Shown here: one piece after another, positions 7,032-14,994 of the stretch
Position numbering within the stretch: position 1 is the stretch's first letter
Layout: each line of letters begins with the position of its first letter
NCBI GenBank assembly: GCA_947585595.1
Contig: CANPXB010000014.1
Coordinates: 1 to 38,416, forward strand
From: an uncultured Bacilli bacterium
GTDB lineage: Bacteria > Bacillota_I > Bacilli_A > RF39 > UBA660
DNA: 38,416 bases
Direction of reading: 5' to 3'
Translations under genes and position numbers: made by a program
The notes under the pieces: model-generated
Seen by the model: only the letters and a program-made list of their open reading frames with translations
What the model was told of the DNA's origin: nothing
Databases searched by the model: none

Positions 7032-8725
7032 AAATAAGTAAAAGTTATTTTTTCACTTTACGTGAAAATGCTAAAGATGAAGAAAGTCAAAGTGGCAACT
7101 TACTAGTAAGAAGTGGCATGATCAAAAAAGTAGGTGCTGGAATATATATGTTCTTACCAATGGGTTTAAGAACACTTGATAAAATAAAGAAAATTGTTAA
7201 AGAAGAAATGGATAAAGCTGGAGCCGAAGAACTATTAATGCCTAGTTTAATTCCAAGTGAATATTATGAAAAATGTGGTCGTGTTACTGCTTTTGGTAAT
7301 GATATGTTTAATTTACATGATCGCTACAATAAAAATTTAGTATTAGGTCCTACCCATGAAGAATTATTTACCATTGCGGCTAAAGCTATGGTTAAAAGTT
7401 ATAAAGATTTACATTTTACCTTATATCAACAAGCTGATAAATTTAGAGATGAACCACGTCCTAGATATGGTTTAATCCGTGTCCGTGAATTTATTATGAA
7501 AGATGCTTATTCATTTGATAAAGATGAAGAAGGTTTAAATATTTCATATGATAATATGAAAGAAGCCTATAATAGAATATATAATCGTTTAGGTATCAAC
7601 TACAAAATAGTTAGATCTGATTGCGGAGCGATGGGTGGAACTTTATCCGAAGAATATCAAGCCTTAACTGATATTGGCGAAGACACCATCGTTCTTTGTG
7701 ATAAATGTGGCTATTCAAGTAACTTAGAAATAACTGAATGTATATCTAAGATAAATGATCAAGAAAAAGAACTACCATTAGAAATGGTTGAAACACCACA
7801 TCAAGAAACTATTGAAGATGTGTGCAATTACTTAAATCTTGATGTTAAAAAATCAATTAAAGCTTTATTAATGAATATCAATAATGAATTAGTTGTCTTC
7901 TTCGTTCGTGGTGACCGTGAACTAAACGAAACCAAAGTATGTAAACTTCTAAACTGTCAGGAAGTTAATTTTGCTAATGATGAACTGATTTCTACAAGTA
8001 ATGCCGTTCCAGGTTATACTGGTCCAGTAAATTTAAAAGCTAAAGTAATTATTGATAATGAAATCTTAAAAATGAAAAACTTCTGCTGTGGTGCTAATAA
8101 AGAAGGATATCACTATATCAATGCTAATCTTAAAGATATCAAGTATGATCTTGTTGCAGATATTGTTAATGTTAAAGAAGACGATATCTGTCCAGAATGT
8201 GGTGGTAATATCTACTTTAAAAAAGGTATTGAAATTGGTAACTTATTTAAACTTGGTACTAAGTATTCCGAAAAACTAGGTTTAACATACTTAGATGAAA
8301 ATAATAATGAACATCCAGTAGTTATGGGTTGCTATGGATTAGGACCAGGTCGTGTCTTAGCAAGTATTATTGAACAAAGTCATGATGAAAATGGTCTTAT
8401 TTTACCTTTAAGTATTGCTCCTTATCAAGTTGCAATAGTTCAAATAGATATGAAAGATAAAGAACAAACTAAAGTTGCTGAAAAACTTTATAATGAACTA
8501 AACAAAAAACATATTGAAGTTATTTATGATGATCGTGAAGAAAGACCAGGTGTTAAATTTAAAGACATGGATTTAATAGGTATTCCTCTTCGTCTTACTG
8601 TAGGTAAAAAGATTAAAGAAAACCAAGTAGAACTTAAATATCGTCATAATGGTAAACAAGAAGATATCTCTCTTGATGATATTGTAAACAACATTGTAGA
8701 ATATATTAAAGACGGCTTAAAATAA
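7028..8725 (+). CDS. proS: Prolyl-tRNA synthetase, bacterial type with editing insertion
   Basis: 565 residues, the normal length of bacterial ProRS. It charges tRNA-Pro in the cytosol. Class II motif 2 is clear (QADKFRDEPRPRYGLIRVREF), as is motif 3 (GCYGLGPGR near residue 440). Between them is the INS/YbaK-like editing domain of about 180 residues. It includes SIKALLM, whose Lys matches the position needed to deacylate Ala-tRNA-Pro, and the NAVPGYTGP loop. Two CxxC pairs (LCDKCGYSSN and CPECGG) bracket the insertion. A C-terminal anticodon-binding domain (YQVAIVQIDMKDKEQ onward, with DDREERPGVKFKDMDLIGIP) completes it. The start is ATG behind AGGAGGAAG. Expression is controlled by the upstream proline T-box. 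The terminator overlaps its stop codon. Confidence 0.97.
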   Translation: MKISKSYFFTLRENAKDEESQSGNLLVRSGMIKKVGAGIYMFLPMGLRTLDKIKKIVKEEMDKAGAEELLMPSLIPSEYYEKCGRVTAFGNDMFNLHDRYNKNLVLGPTHEELFTIAAKAMVKSYKDLHFTLYQQADKFRDEPRPRYGLIRVREFIMKDAYSFDKDEEGLNISYDNMKEAYNRIYNRLGINYKIVRSDCGAMGGTLSEEYQALTDIGEDTIVLCDKCGYSSNLEITECISKINDQEKELPLEMVETPHQETIEDVCNYLNLDVKKSIKALLMNINNELVVFFVRGDRELNETKVCKLLNCQEVNFANDELISTSNAVPGYTGPVNLKAKVIIDNEILKMKNFCCGANKEGYHYINANLKDIKYDLVADIVNVKEDDICPECGGNIYFKKGIEIGNLFKLGTKYSEKLGLTYLDENNNEHPVVMGCYGLGPGRVLASIIEQSHDENGLILPLSIAPYQVAIVQIDMKDKEQTKVAEKLYNELNKKHIEVIYDDREERPGVKFKDMDLIGIPLRLTVGKKIKENQVELKYRHNGKQEDISLDDIVNNIVEYIKDGLK

Positions 8726-8735
8726 GTCGTCTTTT
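8710..8735 (+). terminator. proS terminator enclosing the stop codon
   Basis: AGACGGCTTA (8710-8719) pairs with TAAGTCGTCT (8723-8732, one G-U), loop AAA, then TTT. The proS TAA is 8723-8725, inside the 3' arm. Confidence 0.75.
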
Positions 8736-8736
8736 C

Positions 8737-8745
8737 TGCTATACT
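8737..8745 (+). promoter_or_regulatory. Extended -10 promoter before the 643-residue unknown protein
   Basis: TGCTATACT, immediately after the proS terminator and only 16 bases before the next ATG. The 5' leader would be about 10 bases and starts at the ribosome site AGGTGAG. No convincing -35. Confidence 0.55.
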
Positions 8746-8761
8746 GATAGTAGGTGAGAAT

Positions 8762-10693
8762 ATGAAAAATACTTTTCAAAAACTTTGCCAATATTATTTA
8801 AATGAACAAGAAACAAATCCAGATGAAATGGCTAAACTCATTAAAGAAACAAATCTTAAAACTTTAAAAAAAGCCGAGAATTTAACTAATAAAATCAAAA
8901 CTAAAGTTAATGAATTAGGTTTTAATCCTGACTTTAGTTCTTTCTGTGATATGATTGAATACTATCTTAAAAATAAAAAAGATTTTAGTGCTTCTAAAAA
9001 AGTAGAGTACCTTAAATTATTAATTAGTTTATCTAAAATATATGATATAAATTTACGAGAAGAATTAGCTCGTTATAGTACTCCTAAAGAAGAAAATTAT
9101 AATATTGAAGAAACAAATCTCTTTTATCGTTTCTGTCGTTATAATTTAGAACCTAATAATGATGTTAATGAATTTAATGTCTTAAAAGATCTATCTACAA
9201 AATCTAATATCAATTACAAAGATTTACAAAAAAAATCATTAATTTTTATTGAAGATATTAAGATTCATATTGAAAAACTAGGTTTAGATATTAAAGAAAA
9301 TTACTTTGATAACATGTTAAATCAATATATGTTAGTTAAAGCTACCTTACCATATGAAACAAAAGTAGAATATCTTAAAATCTTATTATATTTATCTGAA
9401 ATATATGATTTAAATTTAAGAGAAATCTATACTTCTAAAAAATTAGCTGAATTAAAAGAACATACTTTAAATAAAATATCTAATATTTTAGATCAAGATG
9501 GATTATTAAAAGACTTAATTGTTACTCGTTATGATAATGGTTATTTTGATATAAAAGAATATACTTTAAATGAAAAAGTTGGTAAATCCAAAACTAAAGA
9601 ATATAATCATTTAAAAATGATTGCTGATTTATCCTATCGTCTATATAGTATTTTAATTGATAAAATAAATAACTATGCTTATGATGATCTAAATCCTACC
9701 TATACTAAATTACTAGGGGAGGATGAAGTAATTCGTTTAAGTTCATTATCTCGTGAAGACATCTATGAAATACTAGAATTTAAATCTTACTTAGATAATG
9801 AAGCTGAACAAAACCCTCAACTTCGTATTATGGAAAAACATAATCTATCTTTAGATTTATATAAATTTATTAATGAATCACAAAAATGTTTTGATTTCTA
9901 TGATCAAGTAATTGGTCTTAATAATCATAACTTATTTAATTCCCCTGATAACTATAACAATATAACTATTAATTTTAATGGTCCAGTCTTTGAAACTGAA
10001 TTTATTGTTAATGAATATATTAAAAAATGTATTGAAGATAATTTAAATTATGAATTAACTGGTGAGCTAAATGAAAATAAAGAACATATTAAAGTATTAT
10101 CTGTTTATCTATATGCTAGTGAACAAGACTTACTAACTAAACTTCATATTCTAGATAATATTTTTAAGATTCATCATGATTTAAGAAACTTATTTATATC
10201 ACCATTAAAATGTTCTATTCAAATAGCTAATTCCCCATATGGTATATATAATCGTTTTATTGGTCTTAATGATTCAAATCCATTAGATTATATAAAATAC
10301 TTTAATTCTTTAGCTGAAGTTTCATATTATCGTGTCTTAGCTAAAATAATCTTACCTAAAATAACCGAAGAAAAAGTCATAACTACAATTGAAGATTTTA
10401 TTAATTTTAAAAATATGGAAACTAATCCTAATGAACCACGTAATCCATTATATATTAAGTTTAATAATTTTACTTTTGAAGTTATTAAAGATTTAATTAA
10501 TCAATACATTCCTTTAGTAAATGATATATTAAATTCATATATTGAATTATCTAATTCTAAAGAAACAATGATTGAAGAATTTAAAAAGTCTTTACTATAT
10601 CTTCATAATAAATGCTTAAATAAAGATAAAAATCATCCGAGTAATCTTTCTTTATTAGATGAATATCTCGAAATAATTATTCCATGTGAATAA
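8762..10693 (+). CDS. Unknown protein with a duplicated ~105-residue helical module
   Basis: 643 residues, no family recognised. No signal peptide or membrane helix is visible, so it is probably cytosolic and mostly helical. Residues ~5-110 and ~122-226 are tandem copies. The first has KVEYLKLLISLSKIYDINLRE and the second KVEYLKILLYLSEIYDLNLRE, and both open with an F-x-K/R-x-C-x-Y motif (FQKLCQYYL, FYRFCRYNL). The remaining ~415 residues are not clearly repeated and contain no motif I can name. The start is ATG after AGGTGAG. It has its own promoter and terminator, so it appears to be a single-gene unit between proS and a YjdF-like membrane protein. Confidence 0.82.
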   Translation: MKNTFQKLCQYYLNEQETNPDEMAKLIKETNLKTLKKAENLTNKIKTKVNELGFNPDFSSFCDMIEYYLKNKKDFSASKKVEYLKLLISLSKIYDINLREELARYSTPKEENYNIEETNLFYRFCRYNLEPNNDVNEFNVLKDLSTKSNINYKDLQKKSLIFIEDIKIHIEKLGLDIKENYFDNMLNQYMLVKATLPYETKVEYLKILLYLSEIYDLNLREIYTSKKLAELKEHTLNKISNILDQDGLLKDLIVTRYDNGYFDIKEYTLNEKVGKSKTKEYNHLKMIADLSYRLYSILIDKINNYAYDDLNPTYTKLLGEDEVIRLSSLSREDIYEILEFKSYLDNEAEQNPQLRIMEKHNLSLDLYKFINESQKCFDFYDQVIGLNNHNLFNSPDNYNNITINFNGPVFETEFIVNEYIKKCIEDNLNYELTGELNENKEHIKVLSVYLYASEQDLLTKLHILDNIFKIHHDLRNLFISPLKCSIQIANSPYGIYNRFIGLNDSNPLDYIKYFNSLAEVSYYRVLAKIILPKITEEKVITTIEDFINFKNMETNPNEPRNPLYIKFNNFTFEVIKDLINQYIPLVNDILNSYIELSNSKETMIEEFKKSLLYLHNKCLNKDKNHPSNLSLLDEYLEIIIPCE

Positions 10694-10703
10694 TTATTTT
10701 TTT
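10672..10703 (+). terminator. Terminator overlapping the end of the 643-residue gene
   Basis: AATAATTATT (10672-10681) pairs with AATAATTATT (10689-10698), loop CCATGTG, followed by a T run to 10703. The stop codon (10691-10693) is in the 3' arm. The stem is AT-only, so termination may be partial. Confidence 0.5.
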
Positions 10704-10735
10704 CTTTAAATATACTTTATAAAGGAAAGATATCC

Positions 10736-11554
10736 ATGTTTAAAATAATGAAAAATAAATTTTTAAGTGTGAATAAACAGAGTAAAAAATCTTCAGTAAT
10801 AGTTTATTATATTTTACGTATTTTAGTTGTTACTTGTATGATTTTAGAATTTATAAGAGGTGATTTAAATAATGCTATTCTTTGTTTAATATCTCTTATT
10901 TTATTTTTTATTCCCTTTTTTCTAAAACGTAAATTTAAAATTGAACTACCTAATCTTTTAGAAATAATTATTCTTTTATTTATCTATGCTGCCGAAATCC
11001 TTGGTGAAATTAATAACTTCTACGGTGTCATTCCATACTGGGATACAATTCTTCATACTATTAATGGTTTTTTATTATCCGGCGTAGGTCTATCATTAAT
11101 TGACTTACTAAATAAAAACATTACTAGTATTAAATTATCACCTATCTTTGTCTGTATAGTATCATTTTGTTTCTCGATGACTATTGGAATATTCTGGGAA
11201 TTCTATGAATATATTTCTGATAACTCTTTATTACATACCGATATGCAAAAAGATCGCTATATTACCAAAATAGATAGTGTATTATTAAATACTGATAAAA
11301 AGAATATTCCCCTAAAAATTAATCACATTATATCTACCGATATCTATTATTTAGATAAAAATAATAATAAAAAGAAAATAACAATTAAAGAAGGATACTT
11401 AGATATTGGTTTAAATGATACTATCAAAGATCTATTTGTTAACTTTATTGGCGCTCTTTCTTTTAATATATTCGGCTACTTTTATCTTTCTAATCAAGAA
11501 AAATTTAAATTTTTACAAAATTTCATCTTAAAAAGACAAGAATTACCTAGTTAA
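10736..11554 (+). CDS. YjdF/DUF2238-like integral membrane protein
   Basis: 272 residues with about six hydrophobic segments (near 22-40, 46-64, 74-92, 104-125, 135-157 and 230-252). The family-type motifs are visible: D-x-x-LHxxxG (YWDTILHTINGFLLSGVGLS), WExxEY (FWEFYEYISD), and a late DIGLNDTIKDLFVNFIGAL corresponding to the conserved D..D..N..GA segment. A polar loop of ~60 residues (about 165-225) is inserted before the last helix. The biochemical role of the family is not established as far as I know. The start is ATG after AAAGGAAAG; a Met at residue 5 is an alternative. A weak TATACT at 10711-10716 could be its -10. Confidence 0.75.
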   Translation: MFKIMKNKFLSVNKQSKKSSVIVYYILRILVVTCMILEFIRGDLNNAILCLISLILFFIPFFLKRKFKIELPNLLEIIILLFIYAAEILGEINNFYGVIPYWDTILHTINGFLLSGVGLSLIDLLNKNITSIKLSPIFVCIVSFCFSMTIGIFWEFYEYISDNSLLHTDMQKDRYITKIDSVLLNTDKKNIPLKINHIISTDIYYLDKNNNKKKITIKEGYLDIGLNDTIKDLFVNFIGALSFNIFGYFYLSNQEKFKFLQNFILKRQELPS

Positions 11555-11602
11555 ACACAGTGTAAAAGGCCTTTTAAAAAAGTCAATAAATAAAACTATC
11601 TA

Positions 11603-11611
11603 TGCTATAAT
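11603..11611 (+). promoter_or_regulatory. Extended -10 promoter of the phospholipase-C-like gene
   Basis: TGCTATAAT, a perfect extended -10, 15 bases before the ATG at 11627. No clear -35. Confidence 0.6.
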
Positions 11612-11626
11612 TATTATGGTGATAAT

Positions 11627-12256
11627 ATGGCATCAGCTATTATACATTTATGTATTGCAAAAGAAGTAAATAGATATCTTGGTATGGATGAATACCAAAT
11701 TTTACTAGGTTCTATAGCTCCAGATATTTCTAAACAAATAGGGGAAACTAAAGAAATATCTCATTTCTTAGATCATAGTAATGAAGATGATATTCCTAAT
11801 ATCAATAACTTCCTAACTAAGTATAAAAATGATTTACAAGATCCTTTTACTATGGGTTATTTTATTCACTTATTAACTGATAAATATTGGTTTAGAGATT
11901 ATATCTATAAATTTATTGATCGTTATGCAACCAGTCAAAGTAAAAAGAAATTAACTTATACAGCTATTAAAGATGTCATATATAATGATTATACTAATAT
12001 TAATATTGATTTAATTGATCGTTATACTTTACCACTAGATATTTTCTATACTGATTTTCGTCGACCAAATTCCAAGATTAACGAAATACCTTTAGATAAA
12101 TTACCTATCTTAATTGAAAAAATGGGTTTAATTATTGAAGAGAGTAAAGAAGAAAAAACCTTTATGTTTGATACTCGTGAAATAATTTCCTTTATTGAAG
12201 AAACAACTAAATACATTATTAAAGACATTCAAATGTTAAGAATTAAAGAAGATTAA
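11627..12256 (+). CDS. Zinc-dependent phospholipase C-like protein
   Basis: 209 residues. The arrangement of His and Asp matches the zinc-dependent phospholipase C/S1-P1-type family as found in small bacterial proteins. An N-terminal His lies in ASAIIHLCIA, then GSIAPDIS with the metal-binding Asp, then SHFLDHS, then FTMGYFIHLLTDKYWFRDY with His and Asp one turn apart. No signal peptide is present, so it is probably cytosolic, unlike secreted phospholipase C. The substrate is unknown. The start is ATG after TGGTGAT. It forms a single-gene unit with its own extended -10 promoter and a strong terminator. Confidence 0.8.
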   Translation: MASAIIHLCIAKEVNRYLGMDEYQILLGSIAPDISKQIGETKEISHFLDHSNEDDIPNINNFLTKYKNDLQDPFTMGYFIHLLTDKYWFRDYIYKFIDRYATSQSKKKLTYTAIKDVIYNDYTNINIDLIDRYTLPLDIFYTDFRRPNSKINEIPLDKLPILIEKMGLIIEESKEEKTFMFDTREIISFIEETTKYIIKDIQMLRIKED

Positions 12257-12262
12257 ATATAG

Positions 12263-12292
12263 CTCGTTTTTAAAAGCAAAAACGAGTTTTTT
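12263..12292 (+). terminator. Rho-independent terminator
   Basis: CTCGTTTTT (12263-12271) pairs with AAAAACGAG (12278-12286), loop AAAAGC, then six T (12287-12292). Confidence 0.85.
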
Positions 12293-12329
12293 AATGCTTA
12301 AATTAATCAATTCTTTTTTTGGTAAATTA

Positions 12330-12358
12330 TTGACTAAAGAAATTAAATATTATATATT
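12330..12358 (+). promoter_or_regulatory. Sigma-A promoter that fixes the start of the secreted protein gene
   Basis: TTGACT (12330-12335), a 17-base spacer, TATATT (12353-12358). Transcription would begin near 12365, downstream of an in-frame ATG at 12294. That ATG therefore cannot be the translation start. Confidence 0.65.
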
Positions 12359-12395
12359 TATATTAAGAAAAATTAGAGAATCGAGTGTGAAAACT

Positions 12396-13787
12396 ATGAA
12401 GAAAAAATACATAATATGCCTAGTCGTAATCGGTTTAATGCTCGCTGTAACATTATCAATGGGTACTGGTTATGGTTTATGGGTTTCTACTAATAATCAA
12501 GATGAATTAAGTTCAACAACTATTGGTTGTTTTAAAATATATTTCCAAGATAGCAAGAAAAATGTTATTGAAATGAAAAACATCACTCCAGTCACAACTG
12601 AAAAAGGTTTAGAAACAAGTCCTTATACTTTAACTATTAAAAATGTTTGTGATGTTGATAAAGAATTACAAGTTCGTTTAAATGTTTTAGATTCTACAAC
12701 TGTTGATCTAAAATCACTTACTTTAGAAGCTTCAGGATATATCACTAAAGAAGCTAGTTTATATAATAATTTAGAAATAACTAAGTCTGAAGATGAAAAT
12801 ATCGTTCAAAGTAGGTTAATTGGCGTTGCTACAGTTAAACCTAATGAAACAGTTAGAACTAATATTAAATTATGGTTTGATGAAGTAAAAAGTCCTAAAA
12901 TTGAAAAAGGTAAAGTATTTAATGCTCAATTTGAATTAATTGATACTGAATCAAGTATTAAAGCTAAATTCTTTGAAAAATTATTAACTGAAAAAGCTAA
13001 AATTGAAGCTAAAGCATCCCCAAACTTTGCTAATACTTCAACAGCTGCTGATGGACTATATGTAACAAATACTAGTAATGGTAAAGCTTACTATTATCGT
13101 GGTGTAGTTAATAATAACTATGTTTCATTTGGTAACTTCATCTGGCGTATTGTAAGTATTAATGAAGATGGAACAATTAAATTAATTCTTGATAAATCAG
13201 CTTCATATTCTGAATATAATAAATTATTAAGTCAAGAAAAAGACTATGTTGGTTATCAATATATTTGGTACAACAACGAAACTAATAGTACAGCTAAAGA
13301 TGTTTTAGATGAATGGTATAACAATAATGTTACTGCTAAAGGTTTAGATAAGTATGTTGCAACTACAAGTTTCTGTAATGATACTGGATATCAAAACGCT
13401 GCTCATATTTACTTCAATGGTTATAAACGTTTAACTACCGATCATGCACCATCACTAGTATGTCCAGCTGGCGCATCTGACTTTGGTGGCGCTTATAGTT
13501 CTAAAGTTGGTTTAATTACCGCTGATGAAGTAGTAATGGCTGGTGGAGCAGTTAATGCTAATAATATGAATTACTATTTAGCTAATGGTGAAAACTTCGT
13601 TACATTTACTCCATATGATTTCAACTTAGGTAAACCAACAATGTATAGCGTTAATAATAATGGCGCCTTAGTTTCAACCCCAGTTAATACTGAATTAGGA
13701 CTTCGTCCAGTTATAACTTTAATTAAAGATATTACAGTTTCCGGATCTGGTACTGTAGATAATCCTTATACAATTGATATGGAATAA
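12396..13787 (+). CDS. Secreted protein with SipW-dependent-type signal peptide
   Basis: 463 residues from the ATG at 12396. The open frame continues upstream to 12294, but the promoter lies inside that stretch and the signal peptide begins at this ATG, so this start is preferred even though the ribosome site (GAGTG) is weak. The N-terminus MKKKYIICLVVIGLMLAVTL followed by GTGYGLW resembles the TasA/SipW-type leader of Bacilli. Residues ~30-190 form a beta-rich region (TLTIKNVCDVDKELQVRLNV, a TasA/CalY-like style). Residues ~230-463 hold WRIVSINEDGTIKLILD and end GLRPVITLIKDITVSGSGT, a module common in secreted proteins of gut Firmicutes. No sortase motif is present. It may be a matrix or surface protein; function unproven. 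No SipW peptidase is in the window. Confidence 0.8.
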   Translation: MKKKYIICLVVIGLMLAVTLSMGTGYGLWVSTNNQDELSSTTIGCFKIYFQDSKKNVIEMKNITPVTTEKGLETSPYTLTIKNVCDVDKELQVRLNVLDSTTVDLKSLTLEASGYITKEASLYNNLEITKSEDENIVQSRLIGVATVKPNETVRTNIKLWFDEVKSPKIEKGKVFNAQFELIDTESSIKAKFFEKLLTEKAKIEAKASPNFANTSTAADGLYVTNTSNGKAYYYRGVVNNNYVSFGNFIWRIVSINEDGTIKLILDKSASYSEYNKLLSQEKDYVGYQYIWYNNETNSTAKDVLDEWYNNNVTAKGLDKYVATTSFCNDTGYQNAAHIYFNGYKRLTTDHAPSLVCPAGASDFGGAYSSKVGLITADEVVMAGGAVNANNMNYYLANGENFVTFTPYDFNLGKPTMYSVNNNGALVSTPVNTELGLRPVITLIKDITVSGSGTVDNPYTIDME

Positions 13788-13806
13788 GCACTTTACAGTG
13801 CTTTTT
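13786..13806 (+). terminator. Terminator of the secreted protein gene
   Basis: AAGCACT (13786-13792) pairs with AGTGCTT (13797-13803), loop TTAC, followed by a T-rich run. The stop codon TAA (13785-13787) overlaps the 5' arm. Confidence 0.75.
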
Positions 13807-13846
13807 CTTTTTTATTCGTCTCTTTTTTTCTTAGTTTGTCGAACCT

Positions 13847-13876
13847 GTTTAAAAACTATCTTTAAAGCACTATATT
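13847..13876 (+). promoter_or_regulatory. Candidate forespore (SigF/SigG-type) promoter of the sporulation cluster
   Basis: GTTTA (13847-13851) fits the SigF -35 pattern GYWTA. After 16 bases comes CACTATATT (13868-13876), a partial match to SigF/SigG -10 elements. No vegetative -35 is correctly spaced with TATATT. The match is only suggestive, and autoregulation by the encoded sigma factor would be the natural model. Confidence 0.3.
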
Positions 13877-13896
13877 CTAGTTAACAGGTGATAAAA

Positions 13897-14541
13897 ATGA
13901 CAAATCTGGAAACCATCATTCAATTACATGAAAAACTAATCTATAAAATAGCCACAAGATTTCATGGCGCTGAACTAGAAGATTTATATCAAGCTGGTGT
14001 TATTGGTCTTATCAAAGCTTATAATAATTTTAAAGATGATGGTACTACAAAATTTACAACATATGCTTATAACTATATTTTTGGTGAAATGTATGACTTT
14101 GTTAACAATATTAGGACAATTAAATTAAATAAAAATATTTTAAGTCTATATAAAAAGATTGAACAAACTAAATATCATCTTGCTCAAAAACTAAATCATC
14201 TTCCATCTCTTAGTGAATTAGCATCTTTCCTAGAACTTGATGAAAGTATTATTACTCAAGTCTATGAATGTACAGCATCCATCATGAGTTTAGATAATGA
14301 AACTGAAAGACCTATCTATGAAATCATCTCTAATCCTCAAGATGATATTTCAACTAATATGATAGATTTAAAAGATTCTTTAAATACCTTAACTAAAGAA
14401 GAAAAAGATATTATAAATTATCGTTACTTTAAAGATTTTACTCAAAGTGAAACAGCTAAAATACTAGGTATGTCTCAAGTAAAAGTCTCTCGTTATGAAA
14501 AGAAAAGTTTAAGTAAAATGTATAATTATTTAAGTGCTTAA
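13897..14541 (+). CDS. Sporulation sigma factor of the SigF/SigG/SigB type
   Basis: 214 residues from the ATG at 13897; AGGTGATAAAA just before it is the ribosome site. Region 2 shows DLYQAGVIGLIKAYNNF and GEMYDFVNNIRTIKLNK, matching the GE-x-x-RF-x-R/D-D pattern of SigF/SigG. Region 3 follows, and region 4 ends YFKDFTQSETAKILGMSQVK with VSRYEKKSLSKM, nearly the B. subtilis SigF wording (QSEVA..LGISQVQVSRLEKK). It is about 40 residues shorter than B. subtilis SigF, lacking most of the N-terminal extension. Adjacency to spoVAC-AD-AE mirrors B. subtilis sigF-spoVA, favouring SigF, though SigG cannot be excluded. The anti-sigma genes spoIIAA/spoIIAB that normally precede sigF are absent here. 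Confidence 0.88.
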   Translation: MTNLETIIQLHEKLIYKIATRFHGAELEDLYQAGVIGLIKAYNNFKDDGTTKFTTYAYNYIFGEMYDFVNNIRTIKLNKNILSLYKKIEQTKYHLAQKLNHLPSLSELASFLELDESIITQVYECTASIMSLDNETERPIYEIISNPQDDISTNMIDLKDSLNTLTKEEKDIINYRYFKDFTQSETAKILGMSQVKVSRYEKKSLSKMYNYLSA

Positions 14542-14565
14542 ACATACTAAATAACAGGTGATTAT

Positions 14566-14994
14566 ATGAATACTGTTAAGTATAAAAAGATGGTTGAAGA
14601 ATTAACTCCTAAAGAAAACCGTCTATCTAACATGATAATTTCTTTTATTGGTGGTGGTTTAATAGGTGTTATTGGTACTTTAATATATCTTAATTTAAAC
14701 AAAGTATATAACTCTGAAGATTCTATTTCTTTTATGTTATTAATTTTTATCATAATATCGGCTTTTTTAACATGTTGTGGTTTTGCTGATAATTTATTTT
14801 CTAAACTAAAATGTGCTCTTATAATACCCATCACTGGTTTTGCGCATTCAGTATCTTCTTCAATTATTGATTATAAAAAAGAAGGCTTAATTAATATGGG
14901 GTCTAATACTTTTAAATTAGCTGGTTCAGTAATTCTTTATGGTACTGTTAGTGCCATTATCCTAACTTTAGTGAAGGTGATCTTAAATGTCTAG
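14566..14994 (+). CDS. spoVAC: Stage V sporulation protein AC
   Basis: 142 residues, close to the 150 of B. subtilis SpoVAC. It is an inner-membrane component of the SpoVA channel that moves Ca-dipicolinic acid during spore formation and germination. Matching segments include PKENRLSNMIISFIGGGLIG, ISAFLTCCGFADN, PITGFAHSVSSSIIDYKKEG and MGSNTFKLAGSVILYG, the last being strongly conserved in the family. Three to four hydrophobic helices are visible. The start is ATG after AACAGGTGATT, 24 bases after the sigma gene. It overlaps spoVAD by 8 bases, indicating translational coupling. Confidence 0.94.
   Translation: MNTVKYKKMVEELTPKENRLSNMIISFIGGGLIGVIGTLIYLNLNKVYNSEDSISFMLLIFIIISAFLTCCGFADNLFSKLKCALIIPITGFAHSVSSSIIDYKKEGLINMGSNTFKLAGSVILYGTVSAIILTLVKVILNV

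Noticed and set aside
11563-11576. Perfect 14-bp palindrome TAAAAGGCCTTTTA after the YjdF-like gene
   Set aside because: It could be a weak terminator or operator, but the stem has no loop and no proper T run, and no second copy was seen; not enough to call.
12294-12395. 34-codon N-terminal extension of the secreted protein
   Set aside because: A vegetative promoter lies inside it and it would place residues before a complete signal peptide.
13888-13896. GTG start for the sigma factor
   Set aside because: The GTG is part of the AGGTG ribosome site of the ATG at 13897.
14562-14834. Minus-strand frame of 90 codons
   Set aside because: It lies fully opposite spoVAC, which has family motifs and coupling to its neighbours.
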